The notes beneath the pieces were generated by a model. It was given only the letters and a program-made list of their open reading frames with translations, was not told the origin of the DNA and did not search any database. Both the position numbers and the translations under genes were made by a program. This document shows positions 36,942-44,546 of a stretch of DNA of 64,000 nt, in pieces; the stretch's first letter is position 1; the number at the start of each line of letters is the position of its first letter. The DNA lies in the NCBI RefSeq assembly GCF_016522075.1, contig NZ_JAEHFW010000001.1, positions 1,488,001-1,552,000 of the forward strand, read 5' to 3'. The DNA comes from Mucilaginibacter segetis (lineage in GTDB: Bacteria; Bacteroidota; Bacteroidia; Sphingobacteriales; Sphingobacteriaceae).

Positions 36942-37021
36942 TAATCGGGTGTATAATGTAAGCAATGCATGTTGTTTTACATTTTAAGAACAATAAGCAG
37001 TTGCTAATTGTATATTTGAAT

Positions 37022-37888
37022 ATGTCCGCTGCTATTGTAAAATTGCCGGTAACCACTGTTACCGATGGTGTAATTGAAGAAAAGACCGATGCCCTTGCGA
37101 TTGAAGAACCCCTGGAGATACGTTTGGAATATGGCCCTACCGAGTTACGCAAAGTGCAGAATATATCGGTTACTATGCGTACCCCCGGTAATGATGCCGA
37201 ACTTACTGCCGGCTTTTTATTTACAGAAGGCATAATTAGTAACCCGGCTCACTTTAAACAAATAGCACATAGCTTTATTGCCTGCGCGGATAACCGTGAA
37301 AATGTAATACAGGTTAGTATTACGGAAGATATAACGCCCAACCTGTTAAATACTGAACGTAATTTTTATACTACCTCAAGTTGCGGGGTATGCGGTAAAG
37401 GCTCTATAAACGCCATACGTACAGTTAGCAATTACAGTACTGACTTACCAGATAGTAATAAAATAAATACCGACGTTTTAACGGAGCTACCCGAAAAATT
37501 GCGCTTGCATCAAAAAGTGTTTGCAGATACAGGGGGCTTGCATGCAGCGGCTTTATTCAGCACAACCGGAGAATTACTGTTGGTGCGTGAGGATGTAGGC
37601 AGGCATAATGCATTAGATAAGCTGATAGGTGCCGCAATCAATAAATTTGATATGCCCTTAAATGATCATATCCTTTTACTAAGTGGCCGCGCCAGTTTCG
37701 AGCTGATCCAAAAGGCAGCTATGGCAGGTATAAACATTGTTGCGGCAGTAGGCGCACCATCAAGTCTGGCTGTACAATTGGCCGCCGAATTTAATATCAC
37801 TTTAGCGGGCTTTTTACGCGGCCGCCGATTTAATATTTATCATGCGCCACAGCGCATATTAATTACTGAAAATGAAAATACGTATTAA
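37022..37888 (+). CDS. fdhD: Formate dehydrogenase accessory sulfurtransferase FdhD
   Basis: 288 residues from the ATG at 37022; the frame extends 19 codons further upstream without similarity. FdhD receives sulfur and sulfurates the bis-MGD cofactor of formate-dehydrogenase-type enzymes. The sulfur-carrying CxxC is in SSCGVCGKGS near residue 122. Other motifs are TPGNDAELTAGFLFTEGII, DTGGLHAAALF, VREDVGRHNALDKLIG and LSGRASFELIQKAAMAGI. It overlaps the next gene by 17 bases, and heads a three-gene operon with its probable client at 38224. Confidence 0.95.
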   Translation: MSAAIVKLPVTTVTDGVIEEKTDALAIEEPLEIRLEYGPTELRKVQNISVTMRTPGNDAELTAGFLFTEGIISNPAHFKQIAHSFIACADNRENVIQVSITEDITPNLLNTERNFYTTSSCGVCGKGSINAIRTVSNYSTDLPDSNKINTDVLTELPEKLRLHQKVFADTGGLHAAALFSTTGELLLVREDVGRHNALDKLIGAAINKFDMPLNDHILLLSGRASFELIQKAAMAGINIVAAVGAPSSLAVQLAAEFNITLAGFLRGRRFNIYHAPQRILITENENTY

Positions 37889-38240
37889 AAATAATGAATT
37901 ACGCTATCGTTTAACCAGGTCGGAAGTTGCTGCTTTTGAACTGGAAGGTTTGGTAAAAGAACGTGTTCAGATAGGGGATAGTCCGCTTACTTACATACTA
38001 CAGCGAACTGCTGAGGCCAAAATGTCGGCCTCTTTTAAAAATAATATCATTACCGTGTTAATGCCCGAAGCCATAGCCGATGAATGGACGGGTACAGAAC
38101 GTGTAGGCTTTGAAACCGATATGGATGGTTTACATTTACTGGTAGAGAAAGACTTTACCTGTTTAGATAATGTCACGGAGGATCAGAGCGACAATTATCC
38201 GAACCCTTTAGCTGATAACAATTATGAGCACAAAAACTGA
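37872..38240 (+). CDS. DUF7009-like small protein in the fdhD operon
   Basis: 122 residues, soluble, acidic at the C-terminus (DNVTEDQSDNYPNPLADN). The core MKIRIKNNELRYRLTRSEV resembles a small family that I associate with the name DUF7009 and that repeatedly accompanies fdhD in Bacteroidota. No catalytic motif is visible. It overlaps fdhD by 17 bases at its start and the molybdoenzyme gene by 17 bases at its end, so the three proteins are made together. A chaperone-like or assembly role for the YdeP-type enzyme is an inference from position. Confidence 0.65.
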   Translation: MKIRIKNNELRYRLTRSEVAAFELEGLVKERVQIGDSPLTYILQRTAEAKMSASFKNNIITVLMPEAIADEWTGTERVGFETDMDGLHLLVEKDFTCLDNVTEDQSDNYPNPLADNNYEHKN

Positions 38241-40539
38241 ACAACAGCCTTCTGCTGAAAATCCGGAAGAATTAAATGATCTGAAATTAACAAAACCTTA
38301 TACCTGGGCAGCAGGCATACCGGGAGTTACAGCTGCTTTTAAAGATATCTTTGAGGAAACGGGTGTTTTAAGAGGCACAGGTGCCTTGTTTAAAATGAAT
38401 CAAAAGGGTGGGTTTGATTGTTCCAGCTGTGCCTGGCCCGATCCGGATGACGATCGTTCACCCATTGCTGAATATTGCGAGAACGGCGCTAAAGCCTTGG
38501 CCGAAGAAGCGACTTTAAAAAAACTTACCCCTGAGTTTTTCGCTGAAAATTCCGTTATAGATCTTGCCCTGTTATCAGATATGGATATCGGAAAGAAAGG
38601 GCGTATAGCACAACCCATGTATTTGCCAAAGGGAGGCACACATTATGAGCCGGTTACGTGGGACGATGCTTTCAAGAAAATAGCCGATAAATTAAACGGA
38701 TTGGCATCACCCAATGAGGCTGCCTTTTACACTTCCGGCCGCACCAGTAACGAGGCTTCTTTTATATACCAGCTTTTTGTAAGGGAATACGGCACCAATA
38801 ATATGCCCGATTGTTCCAATATGTGTCATGAATCTACCAGTGTAGGCCTGGCCGAATCAATAGGTATTGGGAAGGGTACAGTAACACTAAACGATTTTTA
38901 CAATACCGACGTCATTATTATCATAGGTCAAAATCCGGGAACTAATCACCCGCGGATGCTTACTGCCCTGCAAAAAGGTAAAGAAAATGGCGCCAAAATC
39001 ATAGCTGTGAATCCTTTATTTGAGGCAGGTTTAATGGCATTTAAAAACCCGCAAACGGCAAAGGGGATATTAGGCATTAGCACACAACTGGCCGATGTAT
39101 ATTTACAGGTAAAAATAAACGGTGACATGGCGCTGCTGAAAGCAATAGAAAAAATGCTTTACGATGCAGAACTAAAGGAACCCGGTAAAGTTTTCGACCT
39201 GGATTTTATAGGCGGAAAAACCACAGGATACACCGAATTTATTAATAAGGTAAAAGATTTTAACGTTGATGAATTATGCGTGGCTGCCGGTGTACCTGTA
39301 GAGGTTGTTCAGCAAGCTGTTGATTTGATAAAAAATAAGAGCCGAATCATCATCTGTTGGGCAATGGGCGTTACGCAGCATCAAAACGGTGTCGATACCA
39401 TCAAGGAGATAGTGAACCTTACCCTGCTTAAAGGGAGTATAGGTAAGGCAGGAGCAGGGTTATGCCCGGTAAGGGGTCATAGTAATGTACAGGGCAACCG
39501 AACTATGCTGATCTATGATAAGCCCTATGAAAAGCAACTGGACAAACTGAAAGAAGTTTTTGGCTTTGAGCCGCCCCGCGAGCACGGTTATGATGTGGTG
39601 GATACTATAAAAGCCATGCATAACGGTAAGCTAAAAGTGTTTTTTGCCATGGGGGGTAACTTTCTTTCGGCTACGCCGGATACCGGTTATACCGCCGATG
39701 CTATGCGTAAGCTAAAGTTAAGTGTACATGTATCCACCAAACTTAACCGCAGTCATTTAGTACATGGAGAAGAAGCTATTATACTGCCAACCCTTGCCCG
39801 AAGCGATAAGGATGTAGTTAACGGTGAAGAACAATTTGTTAGCTGCGAAAATTCGATGGGAGTGGTGCAGATGTCTAAAGGTATATTAGATCCCATCTCC
39901 AAAGATCTCCTTAACGAAACACAAATTGTTTGTGAACTGGCCAAAGCAACGCTTGGCAGTCGTTCTGTGATTAATTGGGATAAATATGCGGCAAGCTATG
40001 ATGCGGTACGCGAAGAGATTGGGAAGGTAGTACCCGGTTTCGAGAATTATAATCAACGTGTGCGTTTACCGGGCGGCTTTTATCTGCCCAATGCCCCGCG
40101 CGAAGGTAAGTTTGAAACGGATGAATTTGGCGAGAAGGCACCTTTTACCATTACCACTTTACCGCATAACACTTTAGCGGATGATGAATTCATGATGACC
40201 ACCATCCGCAGCCACGATCAGTTCAATACCACTATTTATGGTCTGCAGGACCGCTATCGCGGAGTGCATAATGAACGGAGGGTGATTTTTATGAACGAAA
40301 AGGATATCGTGAAAGCCGGGTTTAAAGCAGGAGACAAAGTTGATCTGTTCAATTATTTCGGCGGAGAGGAAAGAGTAGCGCGCTTATTCGTTATTGTGCA
40401 TTATAACATCCCCGAAGGTAATACCGCTACTTACTACCCTGAAGCTAACGTGCTGGTACCCATAAACAGCGTGGCCAAAAAAAGTAATACCCCCGCCAGT
40501 AAATCGGTGATTATAAAAATAAAGAAGCACACGGAATAG
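38224..40539 (+). CDS. FdhF/YdeP-family molybdopterin oxidoreductase
   Basis: 771 residues, cytoplasmic (no Tat signal). The N-terminal GGFDCSSCAWPDP, near residue 60, and ENGAKALAEEAT are the signature of the YdeP/FdhF-related group. YEPVTWDDAFKKIADKL, FYTSGRTSNEASF, GQNPGTNHPRML and CPVRGHSNVQGNRTM belong to the bis-MGD-binding fold, and the C-terminal molybdopterin dinucleotide-binding domain contains TTIRSHDQFNTTIYG. The substrate of the family is not established; E. coli YdeP is linked to acid resistance. The fdhD neighbour supports a sulfurated bis-MGD cofactor. Confidence 0.9.
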   Translation: MSTKTEQQPSAENPEELNDLKLTKPYTWAAGIPGVTAAFKDIFEETGVLRGTGALFKMNQKGGFDCSSCAWPDPDDDRSPIAEYCENGAKALAEEATLKKLTPEFFAENSVIDLALLSDMDIGKKGRIAQPMYLPKGGTHYEPVTWDDAFKKIADKLNGLASPNEAAFYTSGRTSNEASFIYQLFVREYGTNNMPDCSNMCHESTSVGLAESIGIGKGTVTLNDFYNTDVIIIIGQNPGTNHPRMLTALQKGKENGAKIIAVNPLFEAGLMAFKNPQTAKGILGISTQLADVYLQVKINGDMALLKAIEKMLYDAELKEPGKVFDLDFIGGKTTGYTEFINKVKDFNVDELCVAAGVPVEVVQQAVDLIKNKSRIIICWAMGVTQHQNGVDTIKEIVNLTLLKGSIGKAGAGLCPVRGHSNVQGNRTMLIYDKPYEKQLDKLKEVFGFEPPREHGYDVVDTIKAMHNGKLKVFFAMGGNFLSATPDTGYTADAMRKLKLSVHVSTKLNRSHLVHGEEAIILPTLARSDKDVVNGEEQFVSCENSMGVVQMSKGILDPISKDLLNETQIVCELAKATLGSRSVINWDKYAASYDAVREEIGKVVPGFENYNQRVRLPGGFYLPNAPREGKFETDEFGEKAPFTITTLPHNTLADDEFMMTTIRSHDQFNTTIYGLQDRYRGVHNERRVIFMNEKDIVKAGFKAGDKVDLFNYFGGEERVARLFVIVHYNIPEGNTATYYPEANVLVPINSVAKKSNTPASKSVIIKIKKHTE

Positions 40540-40548
40540 ATTTGCTTA

Positions 40549-40588
40549 GGTAAATTTGATAATTTTATCAAACCGCTTATCATTTACC
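40549..40588. other. AT-rich palindrome after the YdeP-type gene
   Basis: A perfect inverted repeat TTTGATAA/TTATCAAA (40555-40572, two-base centre), framed by GGTAAA (40549) and TTTACC (40582-40587). It could be a weak terminator stem for the fdhD operon or a binding site; no clear T-run follows, so neither is certain. Confidence 0.35.
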
Positions 40589-40661
40589 TTTAATATGTTC
40601 CTTAGTTATTGATGATTAAAACGGGAACGCTATCAGAGGCACGCTTTGTAATTACATAGCA

Positions 40662-40949
40662 ATGAATAATTACTTATTTTTCACACTTCATGCAATTGGA
40701 TTATTCTTTGGGTATTGCGCTTTTGGAATAATGTCATATTGGTTATTTAATACAAATCTTCCACTTTTAATAGAAATAAAAAACAGTATTTACGTCGCGT
40801 TGGGTGTGTTTGTATTATTACCCACAATCGGATTTATTTGTCTTATATATGGAAGTAATACATTGATTAACAGACTTTTTGGGTATGCTTATCTATTACT
40901 ATGGATAATTTCCGTATTGCGTTTTTTGAGTATAATATTTAGCAAGTAA
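40662..40949 (+). CDS. Small membrane protein, three helices
   Basis: 95 residues, mostly hydrophobic, with about three membrane helices (residues 3-28, 42-63 and 72-92) and very few charged residues. The family is not recognised. Codon pattern and hydrophobic periodicity are like a real membrane protein, but there is no homology support. It stands alone between the fdhD operon and a convergent pentapeptide-like gene. The ATG at 40662 is the only early start. Confidence 0.5.
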   Translation: MNNYLFFTLHAIGLFFGYCAFGIMSYWLFNTNLPLLIEIKNSIYVALGVFVLLPTIGFICLIYGSNTLINRLFGYAYLLLWIISVLRFLSIIFSK

Positions 40950-41071
40950 TTGTTTATTTACTGTAATTGACCTCATAGCAGCGTTATTGAATGAATATAA
41001 GGTGTATTAAACTTTTCACTTTGCGAAATACACTAAAATAGCAGTAATAGATTCTGTTATATATCGTATAC

Positions 41072-41404
41072 TTATTTCTTAAGAGATTGATATGCTTTAA
41101 AAAGCTCACTTACTAAAACACCGTCGATGGTCATACCAGTAGTATTACTATCGGTGATGCTTACATCGGTTAGGTTGCAATCGGCGAAAGTTGTACCCTC
41201 CAAATTGCAGTCCTCAAACCTGAGCGGGCGTTGTTTTGCGTTTGGATCATAAAAGGGGTGACCTTCAGGTGGCATTCCGATATTGTGGATATAAGCGCCT
41301 CCCATTTGCGCGTCCTTTATTTCCAGGTCGCTTAAGTTTGCGTTAGTGATACTGGCGCCCTTGGCCGATACATCATCAAGCATTAAACCATTCAGGCTTG
41401 CCAT
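41072..41404 (-). CDS. Pentapeptide-repeat-like protein
   Basis: 110 residues from the ATG at 41404 (a GTG precedes it). The pattern A(N/D)LxX recurs every five residues: NANLSDLEIKDAQMGG, FEDCNLEGTTFADCNLTDVSITDSN, consistent with a short right-handed beta-helix of the pentapeptide family. A non-repeat loop with PPEGHPFYDPNAKQ interrupts the helix in the middle. No signal peptide. Some pentapeptide proteins mimic DNA or protect gyrase, but most have no known role, and nothing in the context points to one. Confidence 0.7.
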   Translation of the reverse strand: MASLNGLMLDDVSAKGASITNANLSDLEIKDAQMGGAYIHNIGMPPEGHPFYDPNAKQRPLRFEDCNLEGTTFADCNLTDVSITDSNTTGMTIDGVLVSELFKAYQSLKK

Positions 41405-41430
41405 CACGAATTTTGAATTATCTACAACCG

Positions 41431-41455
41431 AACAACTTACATCAAGTTGTTTTTT
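41431..41455 (+). terminator. Hairpin with T-run upstream of the pentapeptide-like gene
   Basis: AACAACTT (41431-41438) and AAGTTGTT (41444-41451), perfect 8-bp arms with a five-base loop, followed by T to 41455. On the plus strand it looks like an intrinsic terminator, yet no plus-strand gene ends here, so it may instead be a control site of the minus-strand gene. Confidence 0.35.
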
Positions 41456-41557
41456 ATCATTTTTATTTCAATTATGTCCATAAAGCAAATATCTGTCTAA
41501 AGTTAATTAAGTAAAAGGTGTATTTGCGACTGATATAAGGTGATTTTACGACTTCTA

Positions 41558-41980
41558 TTACTCGCCCCAGGCTGTTACCACTAAATGGCGCTGACCTCCA
41601 TAATCACGATGCTCACATAAATAAATTCCCTGCCAGGTTCCCAGGGCTAAGCGACCATTGCTGATAGGTATAGTTACCGAACTGCCCAGCATAGCGGCTT
41701 TCAAATGAGCAGGCATATCATCCGGACCTTCATCATCGTGCAGGTAATCCGGGTCATTCTCCGGAACGGTCTTATTAAAATACATTTCAAAATCCTGCCT
41801 TACGGTAGGATCGGCGTTTTCATTGATACAAAGCGAAGCGGAAGTATGCTGAATAAACACCTGGCAAATTCCTGCTTTCATCTGTCTTATTTGCGGAAGC
41901 GCATCCGTTATTGTTGACGTAATAATATGAAATCCCCTTTTATAAGGCTTTAGTTGTATGGTTTGCTGATGTATTTGCAT
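41558..41980 (-). CDS. YjbQ-family protein (UPF0047)
   Basis: 140 residues. The family signatures are present: GICQVFIQHTSASLCINENADPTVRQDFE (around residues 38-66), DDEGPDDMPAHLKAAMLGSSVTIPI, and LGTWQGIYLCEHRDYGG with the conserved His. E. coli YjbQ shows weak thiamine-phosphate synthase activity, hence the database label secondary thiamine-phosphate synthase enzyme; the true role is uncertain. Full length. It is divergent from arsR with 114 bases between the start codons, and probably unrelated to arsenic. Confidence 0.9.
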   Translation of the reverse strand: MQIHQQTIQLKPYKRGFHIITSTITDALPQIRQMKAGICQVFIQHTSASLCINENADPTVRQDFEMYFNKTVPENDPDYLHDDEGPDDMPAHLKAAMLGSSVTIPISNGRLALGTWQGIYLCEHRDYGGQRHLVVTAWGE

Positions 41981-42052
41981 GGAGTAAATTTAGCTTTTAC
42001 AATATACTACAGTAAACATCACATCGTGTTTTTTAATTTTCAGCAAAATGTA

Positions 42053-42084
42053 TTTGGATATAAAAAATATCAATCGTAATATTG
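42053..42084 (+). promoter_or_regulatory. arsR promoter (TTTG / TAnnTTTG type)
   Basis: TTTG at 42053-42056 and TAATATTG at 42077-42084, one mismatch from TAnnTTTG, with 20 bases between. It ends 10 bases before the arsR ATG, so the leader would be only a few bases. The -7 element overlaps the ArsR-type palindrome, which would allow direct repression. Confidence 0.55.
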
Positions 42085-42091
42085 CAATATA
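42076..42091. promoter_or_regulatory. ArsR operator copy 1
   Basis: GTAATATTGCAATATA with the perfect 12-bp palindrome ATATTGCAATAT at 42079-42090. The same 16 bases recur at 42449-42464 before the second gene of the operon. Position over the -7 element and duplication beside an ArsR gene make it the likely binding site; binding is inferred. Confidence 0.7.
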
Positions 42092-42094
42092 ATT

Positions 42095-42427
42095 ATGGGC
42101 TTAACCAAAACAGAAATATTTACTGATGAGCAAAATCAGCTGGCCGTGGCATTAAAGGCTATCGCTCATCCTGCACGTATTGCAATATTGCAGCATATTA
42201 TTAATGCTAAAGCCTGCATTTGTGGTGATCTGGCTGCTGAATTGGGTTTGGCCCAGCCAACCGTTTCGCAGCATCTTAAAGAACTTAAAAACGCGGGTAT
42301 AATTAAAGGAACTATAGAAGGGGTAAGCGTTTGTTACTGTATCAATTCTCCGGTATGGGAAAAACTGGGCAAACAACTGACCGGTTTTTTTGCTTCGGCA
42401 CAAAAGATAGACGGGAACTGTTGCTGA
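42095..42427 (+). CDS. arsR: ArsR/SmtB-family arsenic-responsive repressor
   Basis: 110 residues, winged helix. KAIAHPARIAILQHI is the start of the DNA-binding domain, and LAQPTVSQHLKELKNAGII the recognition helix. The arsenite-sensing site is likely C41-x-C43 (ACICGDL), the position of the metal-sensing motif in ArsR-type proteins. VCYC and a terminal NCC give further Cys. It should leave the operator when As(III) binds, opening its own gene and the following arsenic genes. Two identical operators, at 42076 and 42449, support autoregulation. Confidence 0.9.
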   Translation: MGLTKTEIFTDEQNQLAVALKAIAHPARIAILQHIINAKACICGDLAAELGLAQPTVSQHLKELKNAGIIKGTIEGVSVCYCINSPVWEKLGKQLTGFFASAQKIDGNCC

Positions 42428-42448
42428 TTTTTTTTGAAACTAATTAAT

Positions 42449-42464
42449 GTAATATTGCAATATA
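42449..42464. promoter_or_regulatory. ArsR operator copy 2
   Basis: The same 16 bases as copy 1, with ATATTGCAATAT at 42452-42463, lying in the 42-base gap between arsR and the DUF6428 gene and ending six bases before its ATG. It suggests a second regulated start or a roadblock inside the operon. Confidence 0.7.
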
Positions 42465-42469
42465 TAAAT

Positions 42470-43015
42470 ATGGAAGATTTAACATGGGGGCAATTTAAAG
42501 CACTACTACTTGCACATCCCAACCTGCATCTGCAATTCAAATACGCGGAGGATGCTTTGGTTGATGCATCTTACCACATCACCGAAATAAAAAAAGCGCC
42601 AATTACCTCGGTAGACTGTGGAGGAGTAATAAATAATTGGACGGAAATTATTATACAATTGTGGGAGCCACAAGGTAAAATGGGTGGGGATGCCATGAAA
42701 GTGGAAAAAGCGCTCTCCATTATAAACTTAGTGGAAAAGGCGCTCACATTGGATGCGGAGGCTAACGTCAAAATTGAATTTGGCAATTCAACTTTTTATA
42801 CCAGGCAAATGTATCCTTCTGCTATCGCCGTTCATGGAAATGATTTGATTGTTGATCTAAGGCCGGATGTTACCCGGTGTAAAGCCATTAACCGGGGTGG
42901 CTCTTGCGTAACCGCTGATAAAGGAGAGGAGTGCTGCACGCCTGTGAAACCTAAGGTGCAGTTAATTGATCTTGCCCAAACAAATTGCTGTGAACCCGGC
43001 TCGGGTTGCTGCTAA
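42470..43015 (+). CDS. DUF6428-type protein of the arsenic operon
   Basis: 181 residues from the ATG at 42470; a TTG 36 bases upstream opens the frame but lies before the operator. I associate this sequence type (LTWGQFKALLLAHPNLHL at the start, VDCGGVINNWTEIIIQLWEP near residue 45) with DUF6428, a family found beside arsR in Bacteroidota. The C-terminus is notable for Cys pairs: GEECCTP and NCCEPGSGCC, which could bind arsenite or another soft metal. Role unknown; arsenic chaperone or accessory sensor is inference. Confidence 0.75.
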   Translation: MEDLTWGQFKALLLAHPNLHLQFKYAEDALVDASYHITEIKKAPITSVDCGGVINNWTEIIIQLWEPQGKMGGDAMKVEKALSIINLVEKALTLDAEANVKIEFGNSTFYTRQMYPSAIAVHGNDLIVDLRPDVTRCKAINRGGSCVTADKGEECCTPVKPKVQLIDLAQTNCCEPGSGCC

Positions 43016-43027
43016 AAAAATGCGCTT

Positions 43028-43441
43028 ATGAAGAATATTTTAGTACTGTGTACAGGCAACAGTTGCCGAAGTCAAATGGCAGAAGGATACCTTCGTTATT
43101 TTACGGGTGATAAAGCCAACATTTATAGCGCAGGTATACAAACTCATGGGGTGAACCCAATAGCTGTTAAGGTAATGGCGGATGATGGCATTGATATAAG
43201 TGGTCACACCTCAAACCATGTTGATGAATACGCCCACATACCTTTCGACTATGTGATTACGGTTTGCGATAATGCTAACGAGGCTTGTCCCGTGTTTCCA
43301 TCAGGTGCAAAACGATTTCATCATAACTTTCCGGACCCTGCAAAAGCATCCGGTAGCGATACTGAGGTATGGGCAGAATTCATAAAAGTCCGCAATTTGA
43401 TAAAAGCTTACGCTCAACAGTTTATACAACAAAATCTTTAA
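43028..43441 (+). CDS. Low-molecular-weight PTP-type arsenate reductase
   Basis: 137 residues. The P-loop CTGNSCRS (C8 to R14, CX5R) is that of LMW protein tyrosine phosphatases and of thioredoxin-coupled ArsC. HNFPDPAKASG near residue 97 supplies the general-acid Asp. DISGHTSNHVDEY and VITVCDNANEACPVFP resemble ArsC, with Cys residues in the redox-helix region that in S. aureus ArsC form the shuttle. The arsenic context favours arsenate reduction to arsenite for export by the next gene's product. Confidence 0.85.
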   Translation: MKNILVLCTGNSCRSQMAEGYLRYFTGDKANIYSAGIQTHGVNPIAVKVMADDGIDISGHTSNHVDEYAHIPFDYVITVCDNANEACPVFPSGAKRFHHNFPDPAKASGSDTEVWAEFIKVRNLIKAYAQQFIQQNL

Positions 43442-43450
43442 TACGCTCAA

Positions 43451-44515
43451 ATGTCCGCAAATAACTGTGCACCGGTTTCCGACCGGAAAAAACTCAGCTT
43501 TTTAGATCGCTTTTTAACCCTATGGATATTTCTGGCTATGGCCCTGGGTATCGGTATTGGTTATTTCATTCCCTCGTCCGGCGCATTTATTAATGCATTT
43601 TCAAGCGGCATCACTAATATTCCGTTGGCTGTGGGGCTAATATTAATGATGTATCCGCCTTTAGCAAAAGTTAAATACGAAAGCCTGGGTAAGGTGTTTA
43701 AAAATAAAAAAGTATTAAGCATTTCCTTACTGCTTAACTGGATAGTGGGCCCGATACTAATGTTTTTACTGGCTGTTTTATTTTTACATGATAAACCTGA
43801 ATACATGACCGGCCTTATACTAATTGGTTTGGCACGATGCATAGCAATGGTTATTGTTTGGAACGAGTTAGCAGAAGGCGACCGCGAATATGCTGCCGGG
43901 TTAGTAGCCTTAAATAGTATTTTTCAGGTTTTACTGTACAGTGTTTATGCATACGTATTTATAACTGTGCTATTGCCGTTATTTGGTTTAAAGGGAATTA
44001 CAGTCAATATTGGCATGGGAGATATTGCACGGTCAGTTGGTATTTACCTGGGTATACCATTTGCGGCGGGAATGATTAGTCGTTATAGCCTTATAAAATT
44101 AATGGGAGCAGAATGGTACACACAAAAATTTATCCCTATTATATCGCCCATAACACTAATTGCCCTGCTGTTTACTATTATGCTGATGTTTAGTTTAAAG
44201 GGGCAGTTAATTGTACAAATACCTCTTGATGTACTGCGTATAGCTATTCCGCTGGTAATCTATTTCGCGATCATGTTTATGATCAGTTTTTTTGCGGGCA
44301 AATATTTAAGGGCTGATTATTCCCAGAATGCTGCAATTTCTTTTACCGCGGCAGGAAATAATTTTGAGCTTGCCATAGCCGTAGCCATAGGCGTTTTTGG
44401 TATTAACTCCGGTGAAGCCTTTGCAGGTGTAATAGGTCCGTTGGTAGAAGTACCCGCACTTATTGCATTGGTGAATGTAGCCTTTTGGCTAAAAAAGAAA
44501 TATTACAGTAGCTAA
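43451..44515 (+). CDS. ACR3-family arsenite efflux transporter
   Basis: 354 residues with about ten membrane helices. It exports As(III) using the proton gradient. The conserved Cys in helix 4 ([19 protein letters not shown]) and the [59 protein letters not shown] segments (positions about 150 and 300-340) identify ACR3 rather than ArsB. Last gene of the arsR operon, nine bases after arsC. Confidence 0.93.
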   Translation: MSANNCAPVSDRKKLSFLDRFLTLWIFLAMALGIGIGYFIPSSGAFINAFSSGITNIPLAVGLILMMYPPLAKVKYESLGKVFKNKKVLSISLLLNWIVGPILMFLLAVLFLHDKPEYMTGLILIGLARCIAMVIVWNELAEGDREYAAGLVALNSIFQVLLYSVYAYVFITVLLPLFGLKGITVNIGMGDIARSVGIYLGIPFAAGMISRYSLIKLMGAEWYTQKFIPIISPITLIALLFTIMLMFSLKGQLIVQIPLDVLRIAIPLVIYFAIMFMISFFAGKYLRADYSQNAAISFTAAGNNFELAIAVAIGVFGINSGEAFAGVIGPLVEVPALIALVNVAFWLKKKYYSS

Positions 44516-44546
44516 CAAATAAGATAATGAGTTAAAAACCAGAGTA

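Noticed and set aside
36965..37021. Upstream extension of FdhD
   Set aside because: No conserved sequence, and it would place the start within the control region; ATG 37022 gives the usual N-terminus.
36928..37233. Extended 182-residue version of MoaD
   Set aside because: The added 102 codons overlap fdhD in antisense; the standard 80-residue protein starts at 36927.
38224..40539. True formate dehydrogenase catalytic subunit
   Set aside because: Lacks the Sec/Cys context and ferredoxin domains of FdhF; motif set is that of the YdeP-type group.
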